The notes under the pieces were generated by a model. It made no database searches and was not told where the DNA came from. It was given only the letters and a program-made list of their open reading frames with translations. 64,000 nt of DNA, from positions 10,540,001 through 10,604,000 of the forward strand of contig OZ176054.1 in assembly GCA_964247055.1 (NCBI GenBank). Direction: 5' to 3'. Origin of the DNA: Paragordius varius. Taxonomy: Eukaryota; Nematomorpha. The position numbers and the translations under genes are program-made. Numbering within the stretch: position 1 is the stretch's first letter; each line of letters opens with the position of its first letter. Below, one piece after another: positions 44,888 through 58,503 of this stretch.

Positions 44888-47800
44888 ATGTCGGCAATAA
44901 ATGTTTCTCACACTAACAATAATAATATTGGTATAAAGTCATCATTCTTCGAAGATACTAACGACAAATTTGCCAGAAATAATGATATAAGCTTCGTTGA
45001 CACAAATAGTAATAATATCGAAGGTGAAATTAAGCAAGAACAACCAGGGAAAAAGCCAATACAACACTACCCAACTCCTCGGCTTATTGACATTAATGAC
45101 TTAACAAATTATTTTGGGGCTAATGAAAATGTCGCTACGCTACAAAAACCAATAGTTAATAATACCTTTGATTTTGATAATTACGAAAATAAAAATAACG
45201 ATATCAATTTGAATATATCGCATAATGATTCTTTGAGTCCGCCCGCTGAACATAAGGCAACAAAGTTTGAGCCAAAAGATATAATTGAATTTGAAACAAA
45301 TAGCAATTTGCTTGAAACTAAAACCATAAATACAACCAATCACAGCACAAATCAAAATGATAATACTACAACAAATAGGGCCCCGGAATTTTCGGAACAT
45401 AGAGTACTTTATAGTTGTATAGTTACACCGCCACCCTTGTCACTAATTTCTCCGACATGTTTTAACAACAATGGTAATAAAAATTCGTTCAATAATAATG
45501 AACTAAGTAATAATCATTTAAATACCACAAATAATGAGGAGCATGAAAATGACCTACATTATTTTGGAGCTTATTATGAACCACCTGATACACCTTGGAG
45601 AGATCGGTGTAATACCTGGCCCCTCCAAAATTTTTCAGATATTGGAGATACCGGTGTTGCCAATACTATCAATACCAATAAACATAATGGTAATACTAAT
45701 CAGAAACAATTTCATAATAACAACCAAAGTTTGGTTGGAATGCATCGTCAGTCAAACAGACGCCCCTTCCTACCGGGCATAGCAGAAAGTCAGGGCTCCC
45801 TTGACGATGACCCCCAAAATGATAATATGACTAATTTTGGATCCTTTTCCCCGGCTTCATCATATGCTCTAGGGTCAGGGGAATATTTTAATTTGGCTTG
45901 TGGACTTAACAACAGTGGAGATGTGTCTTCTACCACTACTTCAAATTATACCACTAATGTTAATATTAATGGTTCTTATAATTCTAATTGTAGCATACGT
46001 ACACCGACCCCTTTAAGCGGTTACTCACCAAATGATCTCAAACCAGTCGATAGAAAAACTTCCAGTTCCCAAGCAACAGATTACAGGAATAATAATGTCT
46101 CTTTGATAAAATCAAGCGGGACAAATCTTTCATCCTTAACCCTATCCTCCACTGATTCTATTCATGCGCATTGTAACAACAATGGGCGAGAGAGTCATGA
46201 TGAAATGTATAAGGGACTAAGTTTGAGCACGACAAACTTTATTGGTGGAACGGAATCTAACGTTTTACATAGGCAATCAGCTTCAACCAACAATTTACTG
46301 TTTCTAGACTCTTCTTCCGTACGATCTATAGATCAAATTAACAAATACAACGATAATACTAAGAATCCTGCAAACGCCACAAATTACCATACATTGAATA
46401 ATCAATTATCACCCTTTGCTGACAGTGGTTATATTGGAGTTGAGACGGAGCGTCACAAGCGCACTCATTACCTTCATAACCAACCAAACATGCTTCATAG
46501 CACAGTTATTAAAACTGACGATAGAATAGATGTGCTTGAAACATTTAATATGGGTATGGAACATTCAAAAGACGAATTGTACTTACCTTTTCCTACGCAA
46601 CATGAAGCTTTTATCTTACAGCAAGACCCAGAAAATGCAATGGCTCGAAACCGACAGCAAACTTCTAATCGTTCTCCCAAGAATTACATGGAATTAGGTT
46701 ATGCCTTAGATGAACGTCCTATACCACCATATTTATCGGAAGCGAATGACATTCTTATTCTTAATAACAACTACAACACTTCTAACGTTCACAAACCATT
46801 GCCCCTTCTTTCACCCGAAGACATACTATTAGAGGAAGAACGCAATGATTTTGGTATGAATTTACCCGACGTTTATGTCCCAAATAATCCCCATAACAAA
46901 TTTTCGCTTGTAATGGATAAAAGCAAATTTGGCCATATCAACAATCAAATGCCATATAACTCCATGATGGGAGTTAAAGGTAATATGGTCGCACCAACTT
47001 ATCCAAATTCCATACAAAACTTAATTAATATAAATACCACAACTCGCAACACTGCTTTCACAGACATCAATAAAAATAATAATTACAATCCTAATTTATT
47101 GTTCAGCAATCCATCGCCATTCCCCTTGATTCCTGCCATAACAAGCACCATGCACAATTTATCGCTACCTGATTCTTTTGAATTAACTACCACTTTCCCA
47201 GGATACACATCCAACACGAAAAATATCAATCGACCCTATTATAAAACAGATAAAGAATCAACCCCTATGGATCAAGAATCCATGCATAATTTAAATGATA
47301 AGCATGAGGCAAGAGATGATCCTCATACAAAAACGGCGCTTGTTCCAACAAGCGTATCTGCAACAACTAATTCAGCGGCAGCAAGTCGACGGAATGCCTG
47401 GGGCAATTTTTCATACGCCGATCTCATCACTAAAGCCATAATAACTTCGCCAGAAAAAAGATTAACCCTTTCCCAAATCTATGATTGGATGGTACAATAC
47501 ATACCCTACTTCAAGGACAAAGGCGATAACAATAGCTCGGCCGGTTGGAAGGTATGATAATAAACTTTTTTGTTAATTAGTTTTACACCATAGAAACAAA
47601 TGAAAATAAAAAATTTTATTGAAAAAATAAATATAAATAAATTTGAGTTCACAATAGGCTTACGCAAATTAAAATGGGCTTAGCTCAATGGTTAAGAACA
47701 TGATTAATGGTTCTTGTGTATCATCGAATGTAATTTTTTTTCTTTTTAACGCATTTTATAAATTGCTATTCATTTTTTGCATTTACTGTTTAATACCGTT

Positions 47801-50800
47801 GATTGTTCAGGCTTGTCCATACTTACCATTATCATATTTTTAAATATATGATCGTATTAAAATGATATATTTGTAATATAATCTTTTATATTAAACAAAA
47901 TTATATTTTGAAAGATGGAAAAATATCTCATAACTCCTAAATAAATTATTGGATGGCTTTAGTCGTAATATAAATTACTTTACAGTATATAGCTAGGGGT
48001 CGCTTGTAGAATTACTTTGAGTTATTGTATGGTTTTCGAAGACATAATAATAGTGGAAATGATAACGTCTGAAAATATATGAGACAGTTTATGTTATAGG
48101 TTGAATTTTTTTATATTAATCGTTTATTCAATGTGATGCAATGTGATAAATTTACATAAAAATTATGGTATACTGTTTCTTCTGATATATATATGTTCTG
48201 GTCACATAGAAACATGTAACTTACATGATGCCCTAAGCCCTTCACATTTTTTCACACCTCACCTTAGCAATAAGAAAAATAAAGCATTTTGATTTATTAA
48301 TTTAAGTTATTTTTCTTGAAACGTGTTGATATATATCAAAAATCAATTACATTATTAATTAATAATGATAAAATGTTTATCGATTCGCACAAAAAGGGGT
48401 TGTTTAAGTACACGCTGTATTGACGTCAAACACGGCCCATCTAAAACTCTTAAATGTATTTTATATAACAATTAAAATAATATTTATGAATTTCATCATT
48501 TGAAAACCTAATTTTTTTCTCTCTCTCAAAAGTATAAATCTATATATATATATATATAATGTAAATTGTTTCATAAAATATTTATTAAATATAAAATAAA
48601 TTGTTACATAATCGTAATAGTAGCTAAAATAGTACAAATTAAAATATGTACTTTTTTATTTTATTATTATATATCTTTAAATGAAGTTTTTCGACTTTTT
48701 TTCTGAGTGTTAATTAATGCGAAATTTCATTTTTTGATATGTAATGAAAATCTGTACATTTTACATAATTATATAAAAAATAGCCAATAGCAAATTTTTT
48801 TAATATTATAATATGTCCCCAAACCATATTTTATGGTTTGTGATTTAATTAGCATATTATTAAATTACTTAAATTTATACAGAGGCCTCCGCTGGGTAAA
48901 AAATTCAGTTTCATAAAATTAATTTCGAAAAAAACACAAATTATTTAAATAATTCTTTCTTTTATGTAACTGTACTGCATAAAATATATATTTTACGTCT
49001 AAATCATACAACTTTTTGTAATTTAATGCGATTCACTTTTCTAACTATATAATACTAGTCGTCTATAACCTTGACCATGAACAATATATGATACACACAA
49101 TGTATACTCTATTATACTTTTTTTTTATCTTTTAATATTTAATTATAAGTATAATTAAAAATCTCCCGGTTATGTTATATAGATATAAGTTAAAAATGAA
49201 TTAATCTATGCCCATTATTAAATGAGTTCACTACCCTTTAATAGTATTTAAATAAATTATTTCGATCGTAAACTTGATTTGCAGAGTTAACAATTTTTAA
49301 TGATAGTTATGGCAAATTAATCAAATTTTATATCTACAAATGTCTAAAATAAACCTCAATAAAAAAGATAAATAATTAACGTCCTAAAATTATTATATAT
49401 ATTAATATAATAACACATGAGAAAGAGAGAGTACGATGTTTTACATAAATAATTATTTTATACGAAAATGATAAAAAGAGAAAAAAGGAGTTAAAATGAC
49501 TTAAGTCGTCAATCCGCTCACCATATATCCTGCTAGCCAAACCACAGCCATTCAGCTGTAAGTAATAACCCAAGGTCAAGGCCATTTTATATATTACACA
49601 CACACACACACATTCAATTTTGCTGTTATATCATGTCGTTTTTATTTTTGTGTTAGCGAAAAAAAACGTTGTCTTGACTATATTTATATAATGTATGAGA
49701 ATTAATAAGATATTTTTATAAGGACTGCATATTTTATCTATATATATAGTTTATATACTTGAACATATTTATTCTATTGGGGTTTAATATTATTTAAATC
49801 GTAAACTTACTAACAATCCGTTATTTTCCATTTGATCAGGAGATTGATATCTTCTATAAAATCACTAACCAATGATAAAAATTTTATAAATCCACGTGGT
49901 TTGAAGCAGACGATTATAATTATAAAAATTTCCGACATTTTTATAATTAATTTTTTTATATCTTTTGTTCATTTTTAATTGTTTGATAGAAACATATGTA
50001 AACTTACTTTATATCACATTTCTATGTCAAAAATTATCTAAATTTAATTATTTGATTCACAAAGAACTTGTCGGTTATAGAAAAGTAAATTTATTGCAAT
50101 TTGTAATTGAATATTGCCTATGGTTTTATTGCCGATTCCTTCTTTATCTTTTAGGATATTTTTCCTCGATTATACCTTTAATAATACCGTTGATATTGAA
50201 ATATAAAATGCCCATTTTAAAACCTAAGTGCATTATTTGTTTTCAATCGGATTTTGAGGTTATTTAAATAATGACAAACTGTTATAAATACATATATAAC
50301 CAATAAAAATCCCATATAGCTTATAACTAATACCGTTTACTATGTATATTAAAAATATAAACCCCTAAAAAACTCCAAATTTATCTATATTCAAAATTTT
50401 TCTATCCATAATTTTCAATAATTATCCAAATAAAAGTGTAACACCGATATAAAATTCAGTTTTATTTATTTATATACTGTTTGTTTAATATATTGGGATA
50501 TGTAAATAATTAAGTACAATATTAAATTTTGTTTTTTGAAAAATCACAACATTAATCTCTCACGTTAAATTCTCGTTAATCTCAATTTGACTAATTGAGA
50601 TGTTTGGCAATCCTGGCCTATTTTTATATAATACACCTTTTTTAATATTAAGATATGAAGGAAATTGGGATTTCCCCTTTAAAATGATTGAAGAATCACC
50701 TATACACTTAAAAACACTCACCTGAGTTCAAATCTCTCATGTTACAATAATAAATTGCTACATTTTGAACTTTTTTGTTTTTGCTGTTGTTTTTTTCAAA

Positions 50801-53031
50801 AAATATCTGCCATTTTTAAAAGCACAAATAGCTTTTATTGTAATATTATTACAACTCCAAATTTAAAATAGATAAATCATTTATAATCAACTTTATTTAT
50901 AGAGTTAGTGTAATAAGGGTTATTTTAAATTAAATCTTGTTCAAAGGAATATCAAATGTGTTAAGTTTAATAGTTTTTAATATTTCATGACGGGTAGTTT
51001 TATTTCCCAGAGTGATCTGAAAATTTAACATCTTAAAAACTAATTAAGGTATTAAGTCAAATTTAAAATATGCCTGTTTAGCCTTTCAGACGCATAAGAC
51101 AAATTTTTTTTTGAATATTTAAAAATGAAAAAAAATTCTCATCTCAAATTTTTTCGCCGCCATTTTTTTTTTAGATCAAATGTAACGCCTTATACGGTTA
51201 GAAAATGTAAATAATTAAAAAAAGCTTTTGGACTACATTTTACAAGCAAAAACTTGATACATATACATATATTGATTTTAATATACGCTGTTCGTTTCAC
51301 GTGTTTTGGAACCGTCTTAATTTTAGACTCTCAAAACCGTAAAAAATATGAACCTTTTTATCAAATACATGAGAAAACTGTATAATTAAATTTTAACTAT
51401 AATTGCTTGCAGTTTATTTACAAAATTAAGCTGTGGGACACTACTTCAATATGTAAACTAGGACAAAAAACTGAAAAGGTCTTGAAGTGTTAATATAACA
51501 CTTGGTTAGTTATGGCATATGACTTCGCAGACAACATCTTTAGCTCATAAAACCCTTCGTGCCTCATTCAAAAAATATATGGGCATTTATATAAATTTTG
51601 TTAAATATTCCACATAAGACTAAAAAAATGAAAAGAGAATTTTACTATTTATCTTACCAATTTCTAGTTCGTTGCCAAAATTTGGCAAGACTTGATAAGT
51701 TGAAATATCCTAGGATGTGTTTTGTATATTATTGAATTTTGGTTATATTGGGTAGTTTTTCAAAATTTTGCGAACCGCACGGATATATTTTATGAAATAC
51801 AAGTCTTTAATGATGTATCATTATATTTTATTTAATTAATGATAGGTATAGTCGCAATTTTGAATATGTAGATTCGATCAAACAAATATTATATAGCGTT
51901 AATATTGAATTATTTTGGGATAATAAACTTTAAAAAATAAAATACATTTCATTTTTCAAGACCCGAAATTTTTAATATATCGAAATCGTTAATCGCAATT
52001 AGCTTGAACATCTTTTCATTCAGTGCCAACACTTTTTTATACGTAATAAGTTAAGATTAATTCATCCATATACAAAATCTGTCAAAACCTGATTGATAAT
52101 AATTGTTTTTTATTGATTTTAATAGAATTCAATCCGTCACAATCTCTCATTGCATAACCGTTTTATAAGGATACAGAATGAGGGCGCAGGTAAAAGTTCC
52201 TGGTGGATGATAAACCCAGATGCAAAAACGGGTAAAACTATACGCAGACGAGCCGCAACTATGGACAATAATACCACCGCAAATGCAAAACGATCGTCTG
52301 TTCTCACGCAAAATAATGGTAATATGAGCAACAACCTAAAAGTTGGACCAGCTGTTCTTAAGCGAGGTCGTATCCGTAAACGAACCCAAACAATACATGC
52401 GGCTTCAGGCACGTCTAAAACTACACCTTTAAATGGCGGGCCAGTTCCAACTCTTGCGATAAACAAATTGCTACATACGCATAATCGTTTTAATCAAAGT
52501 TATAACAATAATATAAATGATAATTCAATGAGGCCACCTTCTAACACGGGTTATCCTTACAATAATCAAAATTTTAATGGTTATATGCCAAATCAACCCT
52601 CATTTTATACAAATACTAACAATCTTGTTGGCAGTGGTAATATCAATACCTATGAACAAAATGCGAAATCATACATGGAAAGTTATGCTAATACTAAAGG
52701 GAATAACCCACCAACAGCTTATTCCAAACACATGCATTATTACAACTATAACGATACCGGTAATATTTTTAAATTCGGTTTCCTATTAATTTAAACAAAT
52801 CTATAGCTGAACAAAATAGGTTATATGTTTAATCCCTCTAAAAATATATTCATTTTTAAACTGATACGGGTCAAAAACTTAATTAGGATTGTATTTGTTT
52901 AAATGTAGGGTATTTTTCGTTTTTATAAAAAAGCATAAAAATTGATATACGATCTATCAAACCTCATATCGCGCGCTAATGGAAATCCAATTTTTCATGT
53001 TATTATTTTTACATTTTATACGATTGGAGCT

Positions 53032-53073
<42 letters not shown>

Positions 53074-55835
53074 TTATCCCACCCTTTAAATTTTACCTTT
53101 TCCGAACTTATATAAAAGCTTTTATAATTTTTCCTATTTCACACAATTAGGTAATAAGCATTTCAAATCATTGACATCAAACCTTAACATTGATTCGAGG
53201 CAAACGGAACCTAATAAGCAGTTTCTAAATCGTGAACCGAGACCGACAAATTTTAAAGCTTACAATGATCCCTCTCTTTTTCCATCGGATTCCACGGTTC
53301 CTTTCTCAAATTTATCTGAAAATTATTCTCTATCTAAAGCTCAAATGAACAATAACAGTACCCAGAATGGCAACTTAAAATATCATCATAATCAGCTGAT
53401 TAATACTACAGACAAAAGAATGACGGATCTAATGTAATACACATAAATTTTTACTATAGTTTGTCCTTGGAAACATGATTTTTTAAATAGCGTTTTGTTT
53501 TTCATAGTAGTATTAATTGTCGTATAAAGATGCAGAGATTAAATATTAAAATATTATATAACGTAAGAAAATTTTAGACATTGTATTTTGTTTAAATTTA
53601 TTGTTATTACAAATTTTAGTCATGGTTCATTTTACATGACAAACGAAAATGGTCCCATTACAATATACGATCGATCAGCTGTTACCGGTACATGTGATAA
53701 AACCGCAGAAGCGTTTCAATATTCTCAGCATTTATATGAACAAGGTACTATTGTGAATGTTACATCTATTTCCTATAATTGACTTAAAATATAATTTGAC
53801 ATTATTTAAATTATACCTTATGCATAATGCTTTCATTTAAGAAGTGTAATACATTTATAATTACACTTGATCTAATAGATAAAAATCGAAAAATCTAGTT
53901 ATAAAAGGCATACGCCTATTAGTTCACATTGAAAATGTAATTGATAAAAACGAAAAATCTCATACATGGTAAAAATATAGTATAAATCCCCTTTTAGTCA
54001 CACACCAAAGCCTATAATAGATCTGTAAACTGTTTTTAAATACTGGGCCATTTAATTTGGTTCTGCGGACTTTTCAAAATTAAAAATATTTGTTATGTTG
54101 AAAAATCCTTATATGATGCAATCATATTCTTTTGTTGACCGCTTGTAGATACATTTAGAGGGAGAACATCCTCATGCATACCCGCTTTTAACCTTAAATA
54201 TAACAACACCAACAATACAACCAACAATTTTGGGGCTGGGAATATGATAAGCAACGACAATGTGTCAAATTCTCACAATATGCAAAAACTAGAGGCTGAT
54301 ATTATGCCTAATTCTCGAGTTTTTAAAAATACAATAGCTTATGGAGGTGCAAATAGTATAGTAAGCTTGGCAGACCCAAATTATTTTAATAATGATAATA
54401 CAGAACATAATTTAAGAAATTTCTCTAATGCGCAAGGGACCTCTTATTTATCAAGCGACACTGAAAAAACTAATAAGGACAATATTATCCATTATGAAAA
54501 CAATTCTGATCTCAACACAAAAGTAATGTCCAAACCCAATAAACAATCGTTTGATCTTAGTTCGGGTATGAATCAAATAAAGGAACCATATTTCGATAAC
54601 TCAACCTTATCAGGGATAGAAGAATTTGATAACGCCACACCAACTCTAAATAATTTTTTAACTGCCACAGAACCACAGGTAATTACTCATAATTATATTC
54701 TGTAGGCCTGGAATCATGTAAATCAGAATACAATAATAGTTTAAGGGCTGGTTTGTGTTAAAAATAAATTAAGTTTTGAAATCGGAAGGAGGGTGGTACA
54801 TAAAAGTCACAAAACCAATATTTTTGAGAAAGTTGAACAAGAACTAGGCTGAAACCGGTTTATGCTTATATTGTTGGAATTACGGCGGTTTGGTTCCGGT
54901 TATAAGCCTGTAATATAATTTTTTGCGTTAAAAAATGGTATTTTATATTTTGATTGTAGTTTCACAATTTGCAACAACAAATCGTTAGACAATATGCTGC
55001 ATCTGTAATCACAAATGGTCAAGAAGTGCTCCGGAAAAAATCTTTACGCGGCGAAGGAGGTACACAGCCTTTAACCAACGTTCCAATAATCCCCGATTCC
55101 AACACAATGATGGATTATGATAATAAGCATGATAAAAGTCCATTTAACCACACTAATAACGCGGATAATGGTTGTAATACTCAAAAGACTATGATAGATT
55201 CTACCATATGTTGTAATCGGGTGACCTCAACGTCTCCAACATCTGCAGATCAAAATGATACTTCCGCCACATTTGATGAAACTAATTCTAACGATAATGA
55301 CAAAAGTATGGAGTGCATGCCAAAAACCACAACAACTTACAATATGGAACAATACATGGGCCAGGACGATCTCACAAACGATTCCTCCAACCAATCTAAT
55401 CAAACAGTGGGTGAATATAGTTTACTCCGTCAAACGCTCAAAAAACCCATGAATCAAACATACATGTTCAACGGTATTAATCCACACATTCAAGAGCAAA
55501 TTAAAACAACAACCATTAGTGAAAATCAAACCCATATTAACAATAATAATGAGCATATCCATCAGGTTGTTTCGCAAAATAATCAACTATACGGTAAAAA
55601 TCCAAATACCTTGCCCATTAAAAACGAATATTTTGGTTCGGAAACCATGGATTCCAATAACACATGTCATCTTATCTCTCACAATGGTAATAATGATGAA
55701 GACGACGATAACAATCCAATAACTCATGATGTGAATAATGAATATCGTCTGTTCTTTCAAAATACAAACGCGCAAAATTTCACGTGTAATAATCAACAAC
55801 CACAAATATCGTCTGCCTTTCATATCAAATCCTAA
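44888..55835 (+). CDS. FOXO: FOXO forkhead transcription factor, six exons, unusually long
   Basis: Exons: 44888-47551, 52126-52759, 53151-53433, 53620-53744, 54149-54678, 54960-55835. All are GT/AG with consistent phases, 1,703 aa (human FOXO3 is 673). ATG 44888 is the first Met in the frame. The forkhead domain begins [19 protein letters not shown] at residue 833 and is interrupted after GWK (888) by the 4.6-kb intron 1. It resumes [20 protein letters not shown] and [11 protein letters not shown]. Three AKT-type RxRxx(S/T) sites in FOXO order are visible: RDRCNTWP (Thr243), RRRAATMD just after the forkhead (Thr933; Ser in vertebrates) and FRGRTSS (Ser1244). FOXO drives stress, metabolism and lifespan genes and is exported from the nucleus after insulin/AKT phosphorylation. 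The rest is Asn/Thr/Ser-rich low complexity. I could not identify the usual acidic C-terminal activation motif with confidence. Confidence 0.95.
47670..47730 (+). other. tRNA-like fragment in FOXO intron 1
   Basis: GGGCTTAGCTCAATGGTTAA resembles the 5' end, D-arm and A box of a tRNA. A weak ATCATCGAATG follows where a B box might be. The acceptor stem does not pair and no proper anticodon arm forms, so this is at best a decayed tRNA or tRNA-derived sequence. Confidence 0.25.
47731..52125. other. FOXO intron 1 interior
   Basis: AT-rich. It holds a (TA)n tract near 48541-48559, a (CA)n tract near 49598-49612, and around 51080-51400 a diverged family C middle region (TTTTTTCGCCGCCATTTTTT with an upstream CATCTCAAATT). 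An open plus-strand stretch at 49965-50267 is hydrophobic and AT-biased and is not considered a gene. Confidence 0.45.
53034..53070. repeat. (TA)n microsatellite in FOXO intron 2
   Basis: About 18 TA units ending 80 nt before the exon 3 acceptor. Confidence 0.9.
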
Positions 55836-57160
55836 AATTTAAAATTATTATACAAATGTGACATTATAATATTTTTAAAATCCTCTGAATTTTGTGAGCA
55901 GCTCTTTTGCTTATGTGATAAAAAATAGTCAGTTTTTTGCTCCAATTTGCCAGTGTCATCCTCTCTTAATTTAGTCAAAAAACGTTTTCCCCACAGATAT
56001 CTGCTATTTTTTCATTATACATAATCTGAAACGCTAACTTTATAAGCTTAAAATATGTGATTTATTATACAATAACGAGAGCTATCATTTGACATATCGG
56101 TATTTTAATTGGCTAAATCGATTTCAATTTACATATTTGTTGGTATGTAACGATTTTTTTTTAAAATACATAACTATTAAAATGAAAAAGTACACATACC
56201 AGCAAACATGTAAATTAATTACCCTTTTAGTCAATTAAATTATGAAATGGCCATCAATAACTCTGATTACTGTATTTTAATTTTCCTAATATAAATATGG
56301 ATATAGCCTTATATGCTATCATAGTTTTAATTTAGGTTTTTATTATATGTATATAAAAAAAATGGAATATGAAAATTGCTCATATAGATATATATTTATA
56401 TTTGAAAATTATAATAGAACATAATATTTTAAAGTGACATTTTGTTGAAAACAACTATACATCTTCTGTAATCATAACTTCTTTTATGTACTGTTTATGG
56501 TGTTGATTCATTTTTATCATGGAATTATATTAACTTAAAAAAATTTTTAATAGTATATTCATTCGGGCTTTTTTAATACCAATCTCACACACTCATATTT
56601 GAAAATGATTTTTTAAATATTGTCTGATTTATTTTTGACCATATGAACCAAAATGCGCAATTTTTAAAATGACCCACATATATATTATTTTTACCCATAA
56701 TTCATATTTTAAATATATTATTTCTTTGACAATATGGGTGTCACATTCTGCACCTACGCACTTTTATTACATCCGGATTAGTAAAAATTTAATCTGAAAA
56801 TATTGTTTAATTTTAAAAGAATATGATAACAATGTGACCTCTCTTTATAAATGTCCTACTATAAAACAACAATAATAATAAAAATAATAATATTTGTTAG
56901 ATATTTATAGTAAAAATTATGTATGATGAGTATACATAATAATATATTATTTTATTATTATAATAATAAATGTGAATATATCTGTAATTTGGAAAATGTA
57001 TAATCTAAAAAATGACTCTGATTGGCGGAAAAATACATAGCTTACATGAGGATTTTTTGAAATAGAATATTAACCTACTCAAACCTAATAACCCATGGAT
57101 TTATAATGATAGCGCTTAGTAGTGGTTATACTGTAAATATAAAATCAATTTTTATAAAAT
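55836..57160. other. FOXO 3' flank
   Basis: 3' untranslated and intergenic AT-rich DNA. No further exon or recognisable repeat was found. Confidence 0.45.
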
Positions 57161-57757
57161 ACTAGCGTGAATCTCGTGCTGCTACGCAGCCCGAGGAAGT
57201 CCTTTGGACTTCTGGGTGGGGGGGCTATTTGAAATAAGGGACAATAAAATGATCCATATATGTGGATTATTTCGAAACATTATTTAATAGATATGATTTT
57301 ATAATAATTTTAAAACGGGGCATTCATACTAATATATTGTTTAATTGGGGGAAAAATAGATTTAAAAAATTATTTTTGTGGACTTTGTTTTTTTAAAAAT
57401 GGCATTTTACGGGGGGGGGGGGGGGGGGGAGCGGGAAAGAGGGCCTAAATTAAAAAAGCGAGACGACTATGTTCGGCGCAATCGAAAATAAGTAAACAAA
57501 AATCATATTTGAAATTGAATGATACAACACGTTATCCAGAAAATTGTCTCAAAGACACGATTTTTGTGGACTTCTGTTTTCAAAAAAAAACCGTTTTTTA
57601 CACGGGGTGGGCCCGAACTGGGGGCCTATTTCAAAAAAGGGCGAACTATTGTCGGGACATTTATTAATGATTATATTTTTCGATATTTGGATTTGATTGA
57701 GTCTACGGGTTTTCCAGTACCAGATCACAAAGCCAGCATTTTCCATTTTATATAGAT
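57161..57757 (+). repeat. Family A dispersed element, copy 3 (longest)
   Basis: Begins ACTAGCGTGAATCTCGTGCT, followed by a GC-rich hairpin-prone stretch (GCTGCTACGCAGC, then GAAGTCCTTTGGACTTC). It ends GCCAGCATTTTCCATTTTAT. It contains a 19-nt G run at 57411-57429. About 590 bp, against about 480 and 360 bp for the other two copies. No coding capacity: short open frames in it on both strands are not conserved among copies. The class is unresolved. Confidence 0.8.
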
Positions 57758-57780
57758 GAACAGCATGAATTAATTTAAAG

Positions 57781-57840
57781 CAGGGTGGCCAAAACGCGGT
57801 CCGCAAAAGATTTGAAAAATTATAAAATATATAGGATTTC
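57781..57840 (+). mobile_element. Single terminus of a hAT-type element
   Basis: CAGGGTGGCCAAAACGCGGT then CCGCAAAAG is a characteristic hAT start. The same subterminal sequence recurs at about 60184, so both belong to one subfamily. The partner end was not found. Confidence 0.55.
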
Positions 57841-58472
57841 CACAATTATTTCCAAAAATATGCTAACAACCTTTGTAAAATTGAAATATCTAGAACAATT
57901 TTTTACAATTATTTCAATCGGCCAACTAGAAATTGGGTGAAGTATAAGTTATATTTTGTTTGCTTTTTTTACAGTCTTGTTTGAGATATTTTGGTAGTTT
58001 GTTTTAATATTTAAGATGAGGATGCTGTATTTCAGTTAAAATTTAAATTATAATGATAAACCAAAAAGAGACAAAATTTTCTAGTACAACCAAACATCTA
58101 TAAACTATGGAATTACAGCCGTATTTTGCAACTGACAAAGCATAATTTCGAAAATCAAGATATAGATATGCTTGCCCTTTTTTCAAAAATTTAGTTTTAA
58201 TTTTCCTGTATTTTTAAATTTTACCCTAGTTATTCATCCACAACCCCAATAGCATATATATAGATTTCCGTAAAGAAAAAATTTATTTACTTATGATTTG
58301 TATCAATCTTGACTAAATACATAATAATATTGCATGATGGTTGATTATCTCGTTAAATAATTTTCATAGAAAGAGATGGATTTATACGTTTAAATTATGT
58401 ATGAAAATAAAAAATTGCCATAATTTTTCATGATTATATCTAGATACATATTATAAATTATCAAATAATATA

Positions 58473-58503
<31 letters not shown>

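Noticed and set aside
49965-50267. Hydrophobic open frame in FOXO intron 1
   Set aside because: Composition follows from AT-rich DNA; no conserved motif and no splice logic requires it.
57519-57845. Overlapping open frames on both strands
   Set aside because: They lie in repeat family A and a hAT end. The frames are not kept in the other family A copies.
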